Assembly (NCBI GenBank): GCA_030848705.1
Contig: CM061236.1
Location: 140,524,574 to 140,588,573, forward strand
Direction: 5' to 3'
DNA length: 64,000 bases
Source: Heracleum sosnowskyi
Lineage: Eukaryota; Streptophyta; Magnoliopsida; Apiales; Apiaceae
Part shown: positions 58,132 through 64,000 of the stretch, piece by piece
Numbering within the stretch: position 1 is the first letter of the stretch
Layout: each line of letters starts with the position of its first letter
Notes under the pieces: model-generated
Told to the model about the DNA's origin: nothing
The model's input: the letters and a program-made list of their open reading frames with translations, nothing else
Database searches by the model: none
Translations under genes and position numbers: made by a program

Positions 58132-59260
58132 TGATGTGTAAAAATAATGTAAACTGCAAGCGCACAGTGTTTAGTTGTAGCAATCACAGATCGATCCACA
58201 GAGACTATGAATTTTCAAAACCCTAACAAGTAACTAAGGCGAACTAGACAATAAGATTTGCGATGAGATTTGTTTAACCTAATTAACAATTAAAATCGAT
58301 TAAGGAAAACCTAGGAATCTGAATCCATTAATCAATCACAATTAATATCAACTCTCCCTAAAATCAATTCTCTTTCCTTCACAAATAAGATATATCAATT
58401 AACGAGACAAGCATATACTATGAAACTTGTTATCTAACGATAACCTATCAAAACTTCATGGAGCAAGCATAGGCTATGAAAAATAAATCCGGTAACAATA
58501 ATATATCAAAATCACTTTGTCAATTGACCAATTAAGCACCAAGAAAAATCATGAGAACCAATTAATATGAACGAGAAGATATAAAAAATAATTAAATTAA
58601 CTTCATCTTCATCCTAGGGCAAAAGAATTAGCTAGACATAATAACTGAATTAATTAAACTAATAAAAGATGAAGACATGAATGAAAAAGCTAATTTATAA
58701 ACTAAATATGGGAACTAGTAACAGGGGGTGACAAGTTAAATATAAAACAAAACTTAAACAACTTAAAGATGGTGTGCGTGTGTGAAGGCAGGAAGTGGCC
58801 AGGAAACAAAAACAATTAACTAATATATCAAGTAAACAATGTGAATAGAGACTGAATCTAAAAACAAGAAATCAATTAATTGAAAATCAGTAAAATAGAG
58901 TATAGCCCAAGAGAGTAAACAAATAAACAAAGAGCTAAACAAAATTCTAGGTGTGTCAAATACAAGAGGGGAGATCTATATATATAGGAAAAATAATGGG
59001 TTTGGGCTCTTTGACTACAAATCGGATTCTAGAAATATTTCCTCAATTCCTTTTTCTTCTCCGATAAATTTTCCAATTTTTCTCCAATTTCCTTTTGACT
59101 TCAAGTATTTCCATCTCCTTGCCTTTTTCACCTTTTTCTTCTTGAAATATGATTTTATTTATTTTCCTACAAAACAAAAGAAAACAATTTATTAAATAAT
59201 AAAATTACGAAAACAGACATAAAATAGGTATTAAAAATATATTAAATTATGGACCTATCA
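58132..59260 (-). repeat. 5' LTR of the gag-protease gypsy element
   Basis: 1,129 bp, same ends as the 3' LTR; substitutions are spread evenly, with one indel in an A run. Confidence 0.95.
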
Positions 59261-59283
59261 TTAACCATATCAGTAAGGTCATA

Positions 59284-59286
<3 letters not shown>

Positions 59287-59330
<44 letters not shown>
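59287..59330. repeat. TA microsatellite
   Basis: Uninterrupted (TA)n followed by GGGAGTCTCTATGGGGAACTC, a start resembling the inverse of the sequence beside the TA run at 63027. Confidence 0.9.
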
Positions 59331-59332
<2 letters not shown>

Positions 59333-59875
59333 GAGTCTCTATGGGGAACTCACTGTATAGGTAACTTAGTAACTTCTAATCCTGACCATTAGATTATAAC
59401 AAAGAGAAGAAACTGCAAACACGTGTGATCTTCATTTACGTGATCTTTTTATTCCATGATAAAAAAATTCATTTAAAAACAGTTGTTAACAAAATTCACC
59501 AAACACATCTATTTCAAAAAATTGTAAATCATTTCATGAAAATAAGATCTATACAAAAAAATCATTTGCAATTATATATAATTTAATAAAACAGATACAA
59601 AATATTATTTAATAAATATAAAAATAAAGAACATGAGTTCTGTAAAACAAATAGTTACAGAACACGTTGTATTTAAACTATTGTTGTTTTATCAAAATTA
59701 ATATTATAATGTTTTGTAAATTATGTTTGAATTTTTTTTGAAAATAATGAAATATATTTTATAAATAAATTAATACTGTATTTATTAAAAAAACAGTATT
59801 CTTGTAATGTAAAATGTGAAAAATTATGCTCGTGTTCACTAAAATGTCTATACGTGTTCTGTAAATATATTTTAA
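59331..59875. other. AT-rich DNA, possible Helitron 5' remnant
   Basis: Begins GGGAGTCTCTATGGGGAACTC, then GTAACTTAGTAAC, resembling in inverse orientation the segment at 62985-63026. No ORF. It may be the 5' part of a related element in plus orientation. Confidence 0.35.
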
Positions 59876-62800
59876 CTAGGATTATTTCCCGCTTCGCATG
59901 GTGGAATTTTAAAAAAAAGCATGCAATTAAGAAAGCAATGTATTACAAATGTTTTTGTCAAGAATATATACACAACTCTTTTTTCTTTCACTGTTTAATG
60001 TAAAAGATAATTCAAAGAAATTGTTACTTGTGTGTTATAATTATTTAAATTAAAAAATTAATAGCATATTAAAATATTACCATAGAATTTGAGTACAAAT
60101 CTTATTTTTCAAAACTCTTGACACAAATTAAACAAAGTATAAACCATACCACTACTTTAAGGAAGCACATAGAAGATCCTACAACCTCGGCAACTTCTTC
60201 ATCAATCACCATAATCAGTCTATATAAGCATGTTACACTACAACTTGCCTAATCTACTTACATTCTTTTCACCAAATGTCTAATATCCGGCCTCTACTAA
60301 CTTTTATCAGATGCAACATTTCAAGTTTTGTCCACTGAAACACAATGTCATCCCCACTCATCATCACTATCCCCCTAGAAGACTCCATTTGACGTGGTCT
60401 TTATTGGATGCGGGTATGGCTATCTGAGGGTACTTTTAGAAGCCATTGTAGAAACAGGGAACTGAACACAAACCGCAATTTCACACACAAAACTGCATAA
60501 TGAGTCAGCTCAGAGTCAAAAATATTTATAAAATCCTTAAATTACCATTGTTCATTCAGTATACTATTTAAGGTAAGATTTTAAGCGAAGAGATCTTAAT
60601 ATTACGTCCTGCTTCAATTATCATATGCAAGAATTGTAAACAAAGAAGAGGGCAAAGAAGTAACAGTATTGATGAAAACTATATAGACTAGAATAAAATA
60701 TTAATGGTTAATGATCATAATCACCATCTTTAATAGTGATCATAAAATTAAATAAAATTTCAAATATTGCAACTCAGCAAGACCTCATAAGAGATCACGA
60801 CAAAATGCCTTAAGTGTAAGAACTGGTAACACGAAATTAATTTGCATCAAGTAGCTTTCTTTTATCAGTTACAGAACCAAGAATCGAAATAAAAAGGATG
60901 AATTTCAAATGCTTCATCACACGAACATAAGTAATGACATTAGCAATCTTATATTTTAAGTTTTAAATGCATCAAATGCCTGATATCAGTCAAAAAATTG
61001 CAAAAAAAGAACTATAACTCGTGTTGTTCACCAAAAATTGTAGCAGTAGACAAACTCCTTTACTTGAAGAGCTTGAATCAACATAATCACCCATGTGTCC
61101 ATTTGAAGTAGGATGCCTGCAAAATAGTAAAATTTCTAAATTATATAAACAAAAATTCATTAAGCTCAGATCGCAACATACCAGACAAAATTAATTTTCG
61201 CGGTGACACGTAAAATTTATGGCTATTAGGCGAACAGTCATTTGCAGCTCCACAAAAGAAACAAAAATACGCAATCACCAAGTTAGAGAAGGCCTACCTG
61301 CAAGTTCATATAATTCATTTCACAAAGTTGATCTCGGTGATAAGATCAATGCATTTCATCTCTATTTTCTTCGATATTCTCTGTGGTCTATTTATGCCAA
61401 AAATCTAAACCCAAACAGATTATCAATATGAAATCTAAAAAGTAACCAAGATGCAGCCTAATTTAAAATTAAAGTAAAAAAGTCATTTTATTAAGTTACT
61501 TGAGCAAACCAAGTAACATAGGGATCACCATACACATATGAAATATAAGTCTGTGTAGGAAAATTGCAAATATTAAATTGACAGCCAGGAGATCAAGAGA
61601 AAAGTAGTGACAAATAACAATTTAACTTACCGTTTATAGGTTTATCTCGACCAATTCAAAAAAATAAATTTGAGAATCTAATAAACTAAGTACCATTTAG
61701 GGATGACTTCACATGCTAGATATACATTTAAGTACAAAATGTTTAAAATAGTAGTGTATATCTAACATTTATAATTTACCTACAATAGATTAGATTATGA
61801 TATCCAATTTTTTAAATAGTTTTCTGCATTTAACAGCACCCAGCAATAAAATGGAAGGTAAATAGTCGAATCCAAACTTAAAAACATGAGAATATAGGGC
61901 ATACCAATTATTCCAAGAATGACTTCACTTATTAGATACCTAATTTTGAAGGTTTATTATCAGCATCGGTTCTCAAATCCCAAAATCACCACCCAAACTC
62001 TTTGAGGCATTACATCAAACATCTGATGAACACAATTCAGACTAAATAAAATGAAATCTCATATTTCTCGATAACAATAGTTCCCCAAACATCTCTAAAA
62101 CATACCAACATCGTACTCAAATAGAAAACAATACCTTCTTAACAAAGATTAGCATTATTAATACACAAAACCAATAAGATAATCATATATAAAAGTCGAA
62201 AACAACACAAACACTAAGAAATGGGTATTAACATAATCATCAATCCATGAATCAAATGAAAATAGAGATTTATTACCCTTGAGTAGCTTTGGTCATATAA
62301 TGCTCCATAATGCTTAATTTACAAAGTCGAGCCTGCAATGAAAGAAGAACAAATGAGAAATTTATAGATGCCACAAAATTGAACATAAAAAGGGGTAAAA
62401 TCAAGATCAAGATTGGATTTTAATTCAAATTAAGTTTGACATATATCAGAAAAAGAGGAGTATAATTAAAGAGAGAGAATGAGAAGGATAATTATAATGT
62501 GTAGGTTGAAATTTGAATTTTAAATTGAAATGTATGTTTATCAGAAAAGGAAATGTAAAAGCTTCTTGGAGAAGCTTGCAACAACACAAATCATATTTAT
62601 TCGTAGGAGCACACGTGTTTGAACACTAGAATGAAACATGTGTAATGGCAAAATACAGTAGATACGCAATATGTATGAGGGTAATATGGTAAAAGAACGG
62701 AAGAAAAGCCTTCAGGCTTTGTCACTTAAGTAGATAATGCAGATATGGTCTGTAAAAAAGAAAAACAAATAGATACAGAACTAAATATAAAATTTGTTAA

Positions 62801-63023
62801 CATGTTCGGTAAAGAATGATATCCGAGTTTATGTGTATTATTAGACTATTGTTGTTTAGATAAAATAATAATAATAAAGAAGATATACAAAATGTGCATA
62901 CTAACTACTTTCCACGCACGCACGATGTAAATTCATTAAGATCTGGACCATTGGTAACATGTTAATCTAAAGGACAGTAATTAGTTACTAGGTTACTCAA
63001 GTTTAAAAGTTCCTCATTGAACC

Positions 63024-63109
<86 letters not shown>

Positions 63110-63112
63110 AAT
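59876..63112 (-). mobile_element. Putative Helitron-like element, 3.2 kb, minus strand
   Basis: The minus-strand 3' end is CCATGCGAAGCGGG (imperfect hairpin), AAATAATC, CTAG at 59876-59879, then T. The 5' side is taken at the TA microsatellite (63027-63105), where the minus strand continues GAGGGTTCAATGAGGAAC, a pattern common beside Helitron 5' ends; the exact TC start is uncertain. The interior has no Rep or helicase. Two minus-strand stretches with intron-exon-like borders (TGCAG before 62332, and TGCAG before 61117) could be captured gene pieces, but I cannot identify them. Confidence 0.4.
63027..63105. repeat. Long TA microsatellite
   Basis: About 79 bp of nearly pure (TA)n ending ATATACATAA. 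Confidence 0.95.
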
Positions 63113-63204
63113 GATATGTACATATAATATTTGAGAAATATGGTCGTTGGTGATATGGCTAAAAATAGGTCTTACCTTGCCGCATAAATGCTACATTACA
63201 TAAA

Positions 63205-63232
63205 CTAGCTTTATACTCGTGCAAGAGATATT
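63205..63232 (-). mobile_element. Helitron 3' terminus, remainder to the right
   Basis: Minus strand CTCTTGCACGAG (hairpin), TATAAAG and CTAG at 63205-63208, followed by T. The body would extend rightwards; no 5' end is recognised before the window edge. Confidence 0.45.
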
Positions 63233-63741
63233 TTATAAATTAATTACATACTTTTTTTCTAATTTTATTTATTCATTAAAATTTTGTTTTTTTAATTGTC
63301 AATTTAATATAATTTTAAATTTATAAATTAAAATAATAATTAAAGTCGTTTACTAATTTTACTTTTAAAATATATCCGATTTTCGACACTAAATTATGTT
63401 AACTTTCTTTAACAATAATATTAAACAAATGCTCGTACTCGTAACAAAACGAACCTTAATCTTTTTTACTTAATAATATAATTTCAAAGATAATTGTTTT
63501 ACCTTTGATGGCCAAACCATAATAACTCCTTTAGACTAATTATAATTAAGATATAATTTTAACACATTAGCATTTCCCATTATTAAATATTTAGGACAAC
63601 TAACTGAATGTACATGTAACACTTTAGTGACCTGCTTCATGTATTTTTAAATTAGTCACAAACTTGATAAAAGCTCACTTTAATGACACACTTGAAAATT
63701 AACCCTATATTTTGTAACATTTTCTGCTTTCAAATTTAATA

Positions 63742-63782
<41 letters not shown>

Positions 63783-64000
63783 GCTTACAAAATTAATATT
63801 GTTAAATATTTCCACTGTCCTTAAATAGTTGTTTAGTTTGATTTCCCTCCTTTTTTTGTTAGTTGTTCGGTTTGATTATTAGGTGATCAATTTTTTGACT
63901 GAAATTTATATATACTCTGTAATCAAGAAAAAAAAAAATTACATCATTTAAAAGTATATCTAATTTATTTAAAAATGTATCTTTGATTTAAAAAAATAAA
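63233..64000. other. AT-rich DNA to the window edge
   Basis: Contains a (TA)n run at 63747-63779. I see no gene or other structure. Confidence 0.5.

Larger units (their letters stand above)
51080..59260 (-). mobile_element. Athila-like Ty3/gypsy element coding only gag-protease
   Basis: LTRs 58132-59260 (5') and 51080-52209 (3'), perfect 5-bp target duplication TTAAC (51075-51079 and 59261-59265), tRNA-Asp-type primer site and polypurine tract. The interior (5.9 kb) encodes gag and an aspartic protease and then stops where RT would begin; no RT, RNase H or integrase is found. I count about 20 differences between the two ~1,130-bp LTRs, so the insertion is rather young. It matches the idea of non-autonomous gag-only LTR elements (TR-GAG) that depend on a related full element. 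Confidence 0.9.

Noticed and set aside
61219..61431. 70-residue plus-strand frame near the right end
   Set aside because: No similarity, no splice or promoter context, length expected by chance.

Overview
The window is plant nuclear DNA, from a eudicot and possibly an asterid. The evidence is intron-containing genes with GT/AG introns, an intronless PPR gene, very AT-rich intergenic DNA and many LTR retrotransposons, MITEs and Helitron-like elements. The species cannot be named from the sequence. I recognise four host genes; most of the rest is mobile DNA.

Layout. 1-5577: the 5' part of a SIRE-lineage Ty1/copia element on the minus strand (LTR, gag, protease, integrase, start of RT), cut by the window edge. 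6386-7578: a Helitron-like element with six internal ~105-130 bp repeats. 7901-12252 (+): a six-exon, three-KH-domain protein closely resembling FLOWERING LOCUS K. 15321-17204 (-): an intronless PLS-class PPR protein with E-type C-terminus. 17743-20128 (-) and 45667-47614 (-): two intact five-exon bHLH35-type genes, clearly a tandem duplicate pair. 21871-43782 sits between the twins: a minus-strand copia element (LTRs 21871-23188 and 42408-43782) split inside its RT by a second, plus-strand SIRE-type element of 14.5 kb (24725-39251; ACATT target duplication on both sides). 47975-48541: an almost perfect 567-bp foldback in the upstream region of bHLH copy 2. 48791-49606: MITEs. 49994-51003: a minus-strand Helitron. 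51080-59260: a minus-strand Ty3/gypsy (Athila-like) element with TTAAC target duplication that encodes only gag and protease. 59261-64000: AT-rich DNA with long TA microsatellites and Helitron-like ends.

History from the nesting: bHLH duplication, then insertion of the copia element between the copies, then insertion of the SIRE element into that copia element. LTR divergence counted by eye agrees (roughly 1 % for the SIRE pair, more plus indels for the outer copia pair).

The most unusual object is the SIRE element at 24725-39251. After pol it carries about 6.4 kb holding a small acidic ORF with its own TATA- and AATAAA-like signals and a very long broken ORF (about 1,690 codons) also preceded by a TATA-like box. 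The motif TGACAG/CTGTC recurs densely in its LTRs, non-coding DNA and all its reading frames. I think these are the two observations most worth testing. Nonsense codons in the three decayed elements are nearly all C-to-T type changes (CAG to TAG, CGA to TGA), the pattern expected from deamination of methylated cytosines.
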